Shown piece by piece: positions 9,911 through 17,945 of a stretch of DNA of 20,064 nucleotides; positions within the stretch are counted from its first letter, which is position 1; the number at the start of each line of letters is the position of its first letter. A model generated the notes under the pieces. That model was not told the origin of the DNA. It saw only the letters and a list, made by a program, of their open reading frames with translations, and ran no database searches. Where the stretch lies: the NCBI RefSeq assembly GCF_042767895.1, contig NC_091552.1:13083995-13104058 (forward strand), written 5' to 3'. Origin of the DNA: Penaeus vannamei. Taxonomy: Eukaryota; Arthropoda; Malacostraca; Decapoda; Penaeidae. The position numbers were made by a program, and so were the translations under genes.

Positions 9911-11217
9911 AGTGAAAGGGGTGAGTGTAGGGGGAGTATAGAGGGAGTGTAGGGTGGAGTATAGAGGGAGTGTAGGGGAGTATAGAGGGAGTGTAGGGTG
10001 GAGTATAGAGGGAGTGTAGGGGAGTATAGAGGGAGTGTAGGGGGAGTATAGAGGGAGTGTAGGGGGAGTATAGAGGGAGTGTAGAAAGGGGAGTATAGAG
10101 GGAGTGTAGGGGAGCATAGAGGAGGTGTAGGGGTGGAGCATAGAGGGAGTGTAGGGGAGTATAGAGGGAGTGTAGGGGGGAGTATAGAGGGAGTGTAGAG
10201 TGTGGGGAGTATAGAGGGAGTGTAGGGGGAGTAGTATAGAGGGAGTGTAGGGTGGAGTATAGGTGAGGAGTATAGAGGAGGAGATAGAGGGAGTGTAGGG
10301 GAGTATAGGGAGGGAGTGTAGGGGGGGAGTATAGAGGGAGTGTAGGGGAGTATAGAGGGAGTGTAGGGGAGTATAGAGGAGTGGCAAGGTGGAGTATAGA
10401 GGAGTGGGGAGTATAGAGGAGGGAGTGTGAGGGGAGTATAGAGGGAGTGTAGGGGGAGTATAGAGGGAGTGTAGGGGGATGTAGGGGGGGGAGTATAGAG
10501 GGAGTGTAGGGTGGAGTATAGAGGGAGTGTAGAGGAGGAGAGCAGGAGGGGTAGCAGGGGAAGCATAGAGGAGTGTAGAGGGGAGTATAGAGGGAGTGTA
10601 GGGGTGGAGTATAGAGGAGTGTAGGGTGGAGTATAGAGGGAGTGTGGGGGAGCATAGGGAGGAGTGTAGGGGAGTATAGAGGAGTGTAGGGGAGCAGTAT
10701 GGTGGAGTATGGAGGTGGGTATAGAGGGAGTGAAAGGGGAGTATAGAGGGAGTGTAGGGTGAGAGTATAGAGGAAGTGTAGGTGGAGTATAGAGGGAGTG
10801 GGGGGAGTATAGAGGAGTGTAGGGGGAGTATAGGGGACTGTAGGGGGAGTATAGGGGAGTATAGGGGGAGTATAGAGGAGTGTAGGGGGGGGTATAGAGG
10901 AGCAGTGTAGGGTGGGTATAGAGGGAGTGCAGGGGGAGTATAGAGGAGTGTAGGATAGAGAGTGGAGTATATGTATGATGGAGTGTACAGGGGAGTGAAA
11001 GAGCATAGAGGGAGTGTAGGGTGGAGTATAAGAGGAGTGTAGGGGAGTATAGAGAGTGTAGATAGGGGAGTATAGAGGAGTGTAGGGGAGTATAGAGGGA
11101 GTGTGAGGGGAGTATAGGAGGAGTTGTAGGGTGGAGTATAGAGAATTAGGGTGGGTATAGAGGAGTGGAGGGGAGTATAGAGAGTGTAGGGGGGGGGGAG
11201 CGTAAGGGGTAAGGGTG
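9911..11217 (+). repeat. Large 22-bp minisatellite, roughly 55-60 units
   Basis: About 1.3 kb of tandem copies of GGAGTATAGAGGGAGTGTAG with 1-4 extra G at the joint, drifting in length. The unit is itself two related halves, GGAGTATAGA and GGGAGTGTAG, so an 11-bp ancestor probably doubled and then amplified. The unit contains no stop codon on the - strand, which leaves frames of 419, 448 and 232 codons open there (Thr-Pro-Ser-Ile-Leu and Tyr-Thr-Pro-Leu runs). Overlapping long frames in different phases are expected from the repeat and are not evidence for a gene. GGG runs every 6-9 bases leave G-quadruplex formation possible. Confidence 0.95.
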
Positions 11218-11365
11218 TTCCCATCCTCTCCCCTGAATTTTATTATTTCGTCCCTGCCGGCTCTGGGTACGAACGCTGGCGGCGGGGCTGTCCGAGGTTG
11301 CCATGTTCTGTTTACCTTCCAATAAATACAGTATCATCTAACTCTTGTTTCCCTCTTGATGTTCA
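11218..11365. other. Unique island, no gene
   Basis: About 150 bp of normal complexity between two purine-rich repeats. It has a - strand frame of 63 codons that runs into the minisatellite and an AATAAA at about 11322 on +. Not enough to call a gene. Confidence 0.4.
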
Positions 11366-11660
11366 GGAGAGGGGAAAGGGGAGAGGGGGAGAGAGAGGAG
11401 GAGGAGGAGGGGAGGAGGAGGAGAGGGGAAAGGGGGAGGGAAGGGAGAGAGGTAGGAGGATAGGGGAAAGGGAGAGGAGAGGGGGAGAGGGGGAGGGAGT
11501 GGATGGAGGAAAGGGGAGAAGGAGGGGGGGGATTGCAACGAATGCGGTTGTCTTTTTGTGTGTGTGTGCATGCAGTGCGATGAGAGAGAGGGGGAGGAGA
11601 GAGGGGTGAGGGAAGGGAGGGAGGGAAGGAGGGGGAGAAAAGGGAGAGACATAGAAAAAA
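11366..11660 (+). repeat. Purine-rich GGA/GGGGAAA tract
   Basis: GGAGAGGGGAAAG-type blocks, interrupted at about 11530-11580 by a short unique stretch holding a (TG)n run (11557-11568). Confidence 0.85.
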
Positions 11661-11669
11661 GAGAGAGAA

Positions 11670-11752
<83 letters not shown>

Positions 11753-11830
11753 AGGAGACAGACAGACAGACAGAGACAGACAAACAGGCAGACAAACAGA
11801 TAAACAAACAGACAAACAAAAACAAACAAG
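11661..11830 (+). repeat. (GA)n and (ACAG/ACAA)n microsatellites
   Basis: A perfect (GA)n run (about 11672-11741) is followed by ACAG units that drift to ACAA (11757-11830). This is the reverse-complement layout of the CT/TGTC block at 236-489. Confidence 0.93.
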
Positions 11831-12064
11831 CAGACAACTATAGAAAAAACAACAACGACAACAGAAATAGCACACCTGTCTTCGGGATAATGAACTTGAT
11901 ACCTCTCTGATATCAAGTTACGAAAATGAAGGACGCAGCAGTTTTTTTTCCTTTTCTGGGGGGAAGGGGGGGGGGTGGGGGAGTGGCTTATTTTTTCGGG
12001 CGTGTGCGTCTGTTCGAACTAAATATTAGTTGGTATTGCGAGTCACCGAGTGTTGGGGCATGGC
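11831..12064. other. Unique sequence up to the gap; one perfect hairpin
   Basis: Contains a 9-bp perfect inverted repeat (aacttgata at 11893-11901, tatcaagtt at 11911-11919) with a 9-base loop, and a G-rich stretch near 11957-11985. The + frame from 11926 runs into the N gap and cannot be judged. Confidence 0.45.
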
Positions 12065-12564
12065 NNNNNNNNNNNNNNNNNNNNNNNNNNNNNNNNNNNN
12101 NNNNNNNNNNNNNNNNNNNNNNNNNNNNNNNNNNNNNNNNNNNNNNNNNNNNNNNNNNNNNNNNNNNNNNNNNNNNNNNNNNNNNNNNNNNNNNNNNNNN
12201 NNNNNNNNNNNNNNNNNNNNNNNNNNNNNNNNNNNNNNNNNNNNNNNNNNNNNNNNNNNNNNNNNNNNNNNNNNNNNNNNNNNNNNNNNNNNNNNNNNNN
12301 NNNNNNNNNNNNNNNNNNNNNNNNNNNNNNNNNNNNNNNNNNNNNNNNNNNNNNNNNNNNNNNNNNNNNNNNNNNNNNNNNNNNNNNNNNNNNNNNNNNN
12401 NNNNNNNNNNNNNNNNNNNNNNNNNNNNNNNNNNNNNNNNNNNNNNNNNNNNNNNNNNNNNNNNNNNNNNNNNNNNNNNNNNNNNNNNNNNNNNNNNNNN
12501 NNNNNNNNNNNNNNNNNNNNNNNNNNNNNNNNNNNNNNNNNNNNNNNNNNNNNNNNNNNNNNNN
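12065..12564. other. Assembly gap, exactly 500 N
   Basis: The round length indicates a placeholder inserted when contigs were joined, not a measured size. The flanks differ strongly in composition: purine/pyrimidine simple repeats on the left, AT-rich DNA on the right. Adjacency of the two halves should not be assumed, and reading frames crossing the gap are meaningless. Confidence 0.98.
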
Positions 12565-12730
12565 AATTATCATTTTTGCTATTATCATTATATAAATAGT
12601 TATAATGAAAAAAATTTACCAATAATAAATAGCATAATAATTATTATAACTTCAATAATGATGATAATAATAATGGTAATCATGGTGATAATGACTATAA
12701 TGATGATAATCATGAAAATAATTTTAAAAA
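12565..12730 (+). repeat. AT-rich AAT/GAT tract
   Basis: Degenerate AAT, GAT and ATC trinucleotides between the gap and the palindrome. Similar AT-rich trinucleotides (TATTATT) flank the palindrome on its other side, so the palindrome sits inside a former microsatellite. Confidence 0.75.
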
Positions 12731-13216
12731 ATCACTGAAGAAAATGGATAGATAATAAGATCCTCATTAGGGAGGGACGGGTTACCTCTGAAAGAGGGAC
12801 TTGGGTTTTTAATAAGGGGTCATCTCTGGCTAGTGTTTGCTAATACACTATGGACCTTCTTGGTTGTAAACAAAATTAATATCAATGACAAGTCTAGCAA
12901 TTACCTAACCGACATGAAACAGGGTCAGACACTACTTTATCTTGATGTTCCAGCAACGCCACAGTAAGGGTAATCCACGGGAACACACAAACACCGACTC
13001 CAGAGACAATTCCCTTTCAGTTTTAAGGCTAAGGCTAAGTCCGATATACGAAGTTGAACCTCACCCGGGTTATGAGGGGAGCCCGGCCTGTGCCGACTAA
13101 TGCCGACTCGATGTCGCGACAGAGTTTAGTCCTTCCCCACCGTGATGCCCATCCAGTGTGGTAACCTCCAGGCGAAAATTTGGGAATTCCTCACGCCTGG
13201 ACGGGGCGCGAACCAC
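12731..13216 (+). repeat. Left arm of ~1-kb imperfect palindrome
   Basis: Pairs with 13320-13705 in inverted orientation, beginning atcactgaagaaaatg and ending gcgcgaaccac. By eye about nine bases in ten match outside one difference: 12948-13048 (about 101 bp) is present here and absent from the right arm. The arm holds a SINE-like body on the - strand plus about 220 bp of other sequence (atcctcatt...cttgatg). No clear target-site duplication was seen at the outer ends. Confidence 0.93.
12948..13216 (-). mobile_element. SINE-like body, - strand, 5' truncated
   Basis: Read on the - strand it starts at the Pol III B box (GGTTCGCGCCC, complement of 13204-13214), lacks the A-box half of the tRNA-like head, and continues through the same body as the + copy. 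It then extends through 13048-12948, where TTAGCCTTAGCC (13023-13034 region) may be part of a tail. The boundary of the tail is uncertain. Confidence 0.55.
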
Positions 13217-13319
13217 TATACGTGATATTTATTGAAACAATTGAAGCCACAATGACGTACCCGAAATGAACATCGGGAGTATACAGAGGTAACGTGTCGG
13301 TCTCTCATCCGACGGGTCG
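13217..13319. other. Palindrome spacer (103 bp) carrying the 5' part of a tRNA-like head
   Basis: Single-copy sequence between the two arms. Its right end (from about 13270) supplies the A-box half of the tRNA-like head of the + SINE copy. If transcribed it would form the loop of a hairpin RNA with stems of almost 400 bp. Confidence 0.75.
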
Positions 13320-13485
13320 GTGGTTCGCGCCCCGTCCAGGCGCGAGGAATTGCAATTGTCACCTGGATGTTACCACTCTGGATGGGCATCACGGTGGGTA
13401 AGGACTAAACTCTGTCGCGTCATCGAGTCGGCATTAGTCGGCACAGGCCGGGCTCCCCTCATAACCCGGGCGAGGTTCAACTTCG
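13270..13485 (+). mobile_element. tRNA-derived SINE-like element, + strand
   Basis: The head (about 13275-13345) keeps a degenerate A box around tacagaggtaacg, an anticodon-arm-like stem gtcgg/ccgac (13296-13300 and 13309-13313) with an 8-base loop TCTCTCAT, and a B box GGTTCGCGCCC at 13322-13332. The order and wording resemble elongator tRNA-Met more than other tRNAs, though Glu is possible. The acceptor and T stems do not pair properly, so this is not a working tRNA. The body runs through gatgggcatcacggtggg and tcggcattagtcggcacagg to aacttcg. The family name is not recognised. Confidence 0.65.
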
Positions 13486-13705
13486 CATCAAGATAAGGTA
13501 GTGTCTGACCCTGTTTCATGTCGGTTAGGGAATTGCTAGACTTGTCCATGTGATATTAATTTTGTTTACAACCAAGAAGGTCCATAGTGTATCGGCCAGC
13601 ACTAACCAGAGGTGACCCCTTTTTAAGAAACCAAGTCCCTCTTTCAGTGGTAACCCGTCCCTCCCGAATGAGGATCTTATTATCTATTCATTTTCTTCAG
13701 TGATT
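13320..13705 (+). repeat. Right arm of ~1-kb imperfect palindrome
   Basis: Inverted partner of 12731-13216, from gtggttcgcgcc to cttcagtgat. It includes the SINE body and the non-SINE extension (catcaagataagg...aatgaggatc). Because the match continues well beyond the SINE, the arms are duplicates of one composite segment and not just two independent SINE insertions. Confidence 0.93.
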
Positions 13706-14038
13706 CTTTTATTATTGCCTATTATTATTATTATATTTTATCATTTCGATACAACAAGAAGCCAAGAACGCACATAATTAGACCCTATTTCACTACGGGA
13801 CTTGTACCTGGGTTATGGGACTTCCTCGCGAGGAAGTGAACAAGTCCTCTCCCTTCTTTTTCTCGGCCTAAGTTGCCATCCACTAATGGACTGGATGATT
13901 TTCGGGCTTCCCCTCGATAGTAAACCTTGCACTAGTTGTTATAGGAGAAGAGCTAACACCAATAAATATATGCCATGGCAGAGACCAGATCGCAGTACAC
14001 ATTCAGTAGGTTAATCTGGCTGAGATGGAAAGAAGACC
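13706..14038 (+). other. Possible upstream part of the pseudogene; otherwise no gene
   Basis: A + frame open at 13778-14014 (79 codons, no ATG start) and a second one including HIIRPYFTTGLVPGLWDFLA (about 13769-13830) overlap here. Protein-like fragments in different frames would fit a continued frameshifted relic, but I could not match them to the family, so the 5' limit of the pseudogene is left open. Confidence 0.3.
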
Positions 14039-14749
14039 ATTAACATTACTGCAGATGACACATGTTTGTTTTATTAGCTCATTTTTATGTGGAAAGACAG
14101 CTTAGATGTAACTTCGTTATAAGTACTAGAATTACTTGAACAAGTATTGATATCAAAGCAAATGTGGAGACACATTATGGCGTTGTTGGAAATCTATTTC
14201 CTGATCATGCTGTTTCGGTATGTGATATGGTAAATGTACTTCGATTCATAAAAAAAAGACAAATTAATTAATAAAGACCCTTAGCAAGTCGGGCAACGTT
14301 GAAGAACAAAGTGCAGTTTATGAAGTCTCCGAATTAACTGCTGCTTGTTCAGGATTTTACTTGAAGAGAATGTGGCATCACTTCGATATGTGGTTCAGTA
14401 TTGTAAAATGTAGAAGCTAAACTCCGCACTAGCTCTGAGATATCGTCCACTGATGACAAAAGTAATTGAAAAGCACATCACAAAAAAGCAAGCTATAAGC
14501 ATCTTTCTGGAATGTGCTCTTAATCCACCAGATTTACACCTAAATGATTATGGATACACATACGCTGCAATCAGTAATTACACCAGCTGATATGTATTTT
14601 ACTCCAGCAGACGTGCTGATCAGGCGCTGGTAATCGTGGCTCAGGACAATTATCATGTTCAATTTCTGTGCGTATTAGGGTGGTGATAACAACACAAATC
14701 AGAGGACTATTCAGTAGGAGATAATGATTATCAAGAGGATTTTGAGTAG
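14039..14749 (+). pseudogene. Frameshifted relic of an uncharacterised multi-copy invertebrate protein family
   Basis: Fragments in changing frames line up in order with a family I know only as hypothetical proteins repeated in cnidarian, mollusc and arthropod genomes. 14039-14062 gives INITADDT. After a frameshift, 14062-14271 gives MFVLLAHFY, IDIKANVETHYGVVGNLF and DHAVSVCD (family: DDTDVFVLLLHFY; DIKATVEKH; HALSGCD). 14274-14420 gives LSKSGNVEE and ELTAACSG. 14360-14590 gives ENVASLRYVV and ECALNPPDLHLNDYGY. 14583-14717 gives TPADVL and MFNFCAY*GGDNN (family: PADVL; C-x-FC-C--GGD). 14714-14749 gives the acidic end DNDYQEDFE*. At least four frame changes and several stops are visible, and the Cys-rich tail has lost most cysteines. 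The family's function is unknown to me; its high copy number suggests a mobile-element association. Confidence 0.7.
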
Positions 14750-15483
14750 ACTTTCGAGTGTTGGATATTAGGGACTGTGTATATAATTGAAATAAAAAAT
14801 CTAATTATTGCGCTATTTTCAAAATTTTGTGCTCCATGATGTTGAAATTATGCTCTCTTCACTTTACATTTGGCATCTAGAAAAATACATACCTCATTAT
14901 CATTTAAGGATATTTATGTATAATAGATTCATTATGGCAATGACCTACAAAAAAAAAGAATCTGTATAAAGGAATATGCCCAAAGTAACAGGGAAATAAA
15001 CACGAACATGAAAATATCAAAATACTTAACTAAAATGAAGAGAAAGATAGCACCATTTGCTAGACATCTGAAAAGCATCAATATATAGTATAATTATTTA
15101 TAATAATAATACTATTAAGTATGTCCCTCGCGTAAAGGGATATCTAGTGAAATATCACCGGAAGTTTATGAAATCTGTTTCAGTCGATTTCTAGCCCCTG
15201 AAAGCAATGGACACGTCACCAAAACCAGATTCCTGAGACAAAAATGGGCCGTTTTAGCCATTAATGATAATGATTATTAGGTTTATTAATATACTATTAT
15301 TGTTATTATTATCAACTTTGTTATTATCATCAATGACAGCGGCCATTTTGAATATCGGTCACAAAAAACCCTTCAAGGGTGCGAACTTTGCGCTCGACTG
15401 ATTCATCATCGGTAGTTTCAGATCTACTAGAAACAACAAACCCAATTTTTCAAGTCCGGGTATACTCTCTCTGCCACCGGACT
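14750..15483. other. AT-rich sequence, no gene seen
   Basis: Short frames only. A somewhat more complex part lies at 15119-15250 and 15340-15480, but I recognise nothing in it. Short ATT runs near 15290-15330 foreshadow the next tract. Confidence 0.45.
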
Positions 15484-15668
15484 CTAATGATAATGATACA
15501 GATGATACTAACTATAATAATACAAATTATGATTATGACAATGATAAAAAAAATTATGATAATAAAGATAATAATGATAATGATGATGATGATAATGATG
15601 ATAACAACAACAATAATGATAACAATAATAGGGAAAGTGACAAAATAATGATAATAATGAATAAATAA

Positions 15669-15744
<76 letters not shown>

Positions 15745-16045
15745 GTAATAGGGAAAATGACAAAAATTATGATAGCAGTAGCAATAGTAATAAGGATGAT
15801 GATAATAAAGTTAATAATAATGATAACAAAAATTATAATAATAACATTAATGATAATGGCAATGATAACAATACTGATAGTAATAATGATAACATTAACG
15901 GTAATAACGATAATAACAATCACTATGATAACAATAATAATGATAATAAAAATAGTAATAATAATGATAAGGATAACGATAGTAATGATAATGATGAAGC
16001 CATTGTTAATGATAATAATAATTATAAAACAATAAAAATTATATC
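15484..16045 (+). repeat. AAT/GAT/AAC trinucleotide tract with perfect (AAT)n core
   Basis: Degenerate trinucleotides around a perfect (AAT)n run at about 15672-15740. The phrase aatagggaaagtgacaaaa (15627-15645) recurs with one change at 15747-15765, so a 120-bp unit was duplicated or the repeat grew between two copies. Ile-rich - frames and Met/Ile + frames are artefacts. Confidence 0.93.
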
Positions 16046-16061
16046 AATAATAATAATTATT

Positions 16062-16079
16062 ATGTGTGTGTGCGTGTGT
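16062..16079 (+). repeat. Short (TG)n run
   Basis: tgtgtgtgtgcgtgtgtt, a minor dinucleotide repeat between the AAT tract and the antiparallel frames. Confidence 0.8.
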
Positions 16080-16087
16080 TAAGTAAA

Positions 16088-16369
16088 TCATATATGGCCA
16101 ATCTCTTCAAATGTGGACACAAAACTTGAAAGTTCTATTGAAATCTTGATAGTCAAGGAATTACAGTTACTGGAGGGGAATGAAGCAACGATATCTGCAG
16201 CATCTATATTGACTACTTCATCCATGGCTTCAAAAAGAGACAACTGCTCCTGCTTCCAACGAGTAATCAGCTTGCAATTATCTTTCTTTGCCATATACCC
16301 AAAAATATGGATAAATTTCTTTTTTTCGTGTTCACTTGAGTCATAGACTGTGACCCATAAATCATGGCT
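16088..16369 (-). CDS. Uncertain coding fragment, - strand (antiparallel to a + open frame)
   Basis: The - frame is open for about 93 codons before its stop. It includes WVTVYDSSEHEKKKFIHIFG and, from an ATG at 16294, MAKKDNCKLITRWKQEQLSL and a SLFEAMDEVVNIDAADIVAS stretch. Composition is that of an ordinary soluble protein, without simple repeats. The + strand over 16113-16346 is also open (77 codons from ATG) and looks almost as natural, so only one, or neither, can be real. No family recognised. It may be an exon or a transposon relic. Confidence 0.25.
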   Translation of the reverse strand, partial: SHDLWVTVYDSSEHEKKKFIHIFGYMAKKDNCKLITRWKQEQLSLFEAMDEVVNIDAADIVASFPSSNCNSLTIKISIELSSFVSTFEEIGHI

Positions 16370-16997
16370 TTACTGGAATATGAGATCCGCTTTTACTTAA
16401 CGTAACAACATTAACTTAAGTATTATAGGGCAATTTGGAGATGCTGAATGCAAATTTGCCTGTTGTCACGGTGACCCAAGGCCACCAAAAGAGGGCGCTA
16501 ATCCCATTTTTGCTCCTCTTTTGGCAAACCGTATTTTAGGTTTATCTTTTTATTTTATTATTTGATAGATTCTTTTGTAACATTTCCCATGAAAATAAAT
16601 GATTATTCAACAAATGCTGTGTGTGGGGTGGGATGAGGATCAAAACCTTGTAGTGATCGTCTTCACCAAATATCTAACGATCACTCCAGGAAAGGGAATG
16701 AAACAACAATGAAATATCTTTTCATACCTCTAACTCCCCCCCCGGGCAAACGAAAAATAAAAAGAAGACCTCAAGGTGGCAACACCCCTTCCTGGTGGAA
16801 CACACGAGGTGGCGATATTTTGCCCTACTATTTCCAAGGGGGTTGTTGGGTTACCTTACTGACCTCGCCCCTTTAGGCAGTGGTTTATGCTCTACAAATT
16901 GACGGTTTCTCCGAATTCGGAAATCAACAACAGCCCCCGAGAAAAAGGGCGTTTATCTTTCGAAGTGAGGAGGATGCTCGCGCACGTTCCTCTGCCA

Positions 16998-17001
<4 letters not shown>
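16370..17001. other. Unique sequence with several short inverted repeats, no gene
   Basis: Contains the 10-bp palindrome gcaaatttgc (16450-16459), a 10-bp inverted repeat ccaaaagagg/cctcttttgg (16485-16494, 16515-16524) and a 9-bp one agtgatcgt/acgatcact (16652-16660, 16677-16685). The + frame at 16880-17146 starts in normal sequence but runs into poly-Phe from the T run and is not called. Confidence 0.45.

Positions 17002-17040
<39 letters not shown>
17002..17040 (+). repeat. T39 homopolymer
   Basis: Uninterrupted T run, the same length as the one at 3237-3275. It is the left boundary of an AT-rich segment whose right boundary is an A35 run. Confidence 0.92.
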
Positions 17041-17366
17041 CCAAATAAATAATTTACTTGTAATTTTTGTATTGCTTTATGTGTACTCCCCGAGGATGGT
17101 ACTCTTTATTTTTATGTTAAGACTTTTTATAAATATATTCTTTTAATGATCTTAAATCTCAATTAATTAAAATATTTTTTTTTCTTAATTTGGCTCATTT
17201 AAGTGTTTCATATAAAGTATCTTAAATGATTTTGATATTGGTTGTTTTTGCACAATTATTTTTTATTTAGTTTTTTTATGGATTTTCATTTGAACTTATT
17301 TTATTACATTAATTTAGATTAAAATTTTCATACATATGGGTTTTAAGATTTGTTTTTTCTATCTTG

Positions 17367-17369
<3 letters not shown>
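17041..17369. other. AT-rich segment bracketed by T39 and A35, no gene
   Basis: About 330 bp of AT-rich DNA without a supported frame. The composition changes sharply at 17002: the left neighbour is moderately GC-rich, and this segment is not. That suggests an inserted piece. Confidence 0.5.

Positions 17370-17440
<71 letters not shown>
17370..17440 (+). repeat. A35 homopolymer followed by (TA)n
   Basis: 35 consecutive A (17370-17404) and then a (TA)n run to about 17440. On the + strand this could be the tail of a retroposed copy of 17041-17369 with microsatellite growth at its end. Confidence 0.92.
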
Positions 17441-17445
<5 letters not shown>

Positions 17446-17686
17446 AAAAATAAATAAAAAAACGATTTACACTAATCCCGCCCACAAACAACATGGAAAG
17501 TAGACACACAAAGAAGGAGAGAAGTTCCCTTCCGTGGAACTCCGGAATAGGCTTTCACCTGTCTTAGATATAAGTGGTCGTGGAGATAGTTACTATAGGT
17601 TGTAAGAAATAATTGGTCAGGTATTTATTCGATAAAAGTGACCTCGTTGACCTGCATATCTTATTATCATCTTCGGGATTTTGATT
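17441..17686. other. Mixed sequence, no gene seen
   Basis: Short frames only; nothing recognised. Confidence 0.4.
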
Positions 17687-17945
17687 ATATCGTTTGTGTT
17701 TTACTGTGTTTACCGTTTTTATGTTCAGTGCTTTAATGTATTACGGTATTTCATCGTTTGTTTTACAGTGTTCTGTTCTGTTTTACCGTTCTATTGATGT
17801 TTCAAGTTCCTTTTGCTTTACCGTTCATTTTATTGGATTGTATTTTACTTTATTTCATGATTTGTTTCATTGTCTTCGTTTCATTTTATTTTCGTATTTT
17901 AGTGTCATTTTACTACATCGTTTGTTTTATTGTGTTTCATAAATT
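17687..17945 (+). repeat. T-rich degenerate tandem repeat
   Basis: Variants of tcgtttgttttactgtgttt recur (about 17691, 17753, 17918) among ttttaccgtt and tttcatttta phrases. The Phe/Leu/Val/Ile-rich + frames (82 and 64 codons) look membrane-like only because the DNA is T-rich; they overlap in two phases. Confidence 0.6.

Noticed and set aside
9747..11224. Very long - strand frames (419 and 448 codons, plus 232) rich in Thr, Pro, Leu, Tyr
   Set aside because: They are translations of the 22-bp minisatellite, open in more than one phase at once, with no non-repeat domain.
11926..12738. Frames of 180-270 codons across the N gap
   Set aside because: Most of their length is unknown sequence.
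13270..13345. Functional tRNA gene
   Set aside because: The A box is degenerate, the anticodon loop has 8 bases, the acceptor and T stems do not pair, and a SINE body follows directly.
12731..13705. DNA transposon with terminal inverted repeats and a transposase
   Set aside because: The space between the arms is only 103 bp and has no coding capacity. A non-autonomous fold-back element remains possible and is reported as a finding.
16880..17146. 88-codon + frame with a plausible N-terminal part
   Set aside because: The frame survives only by reading the T39 run as poly-Phe; the remaining 40 codons have no supporting feature.
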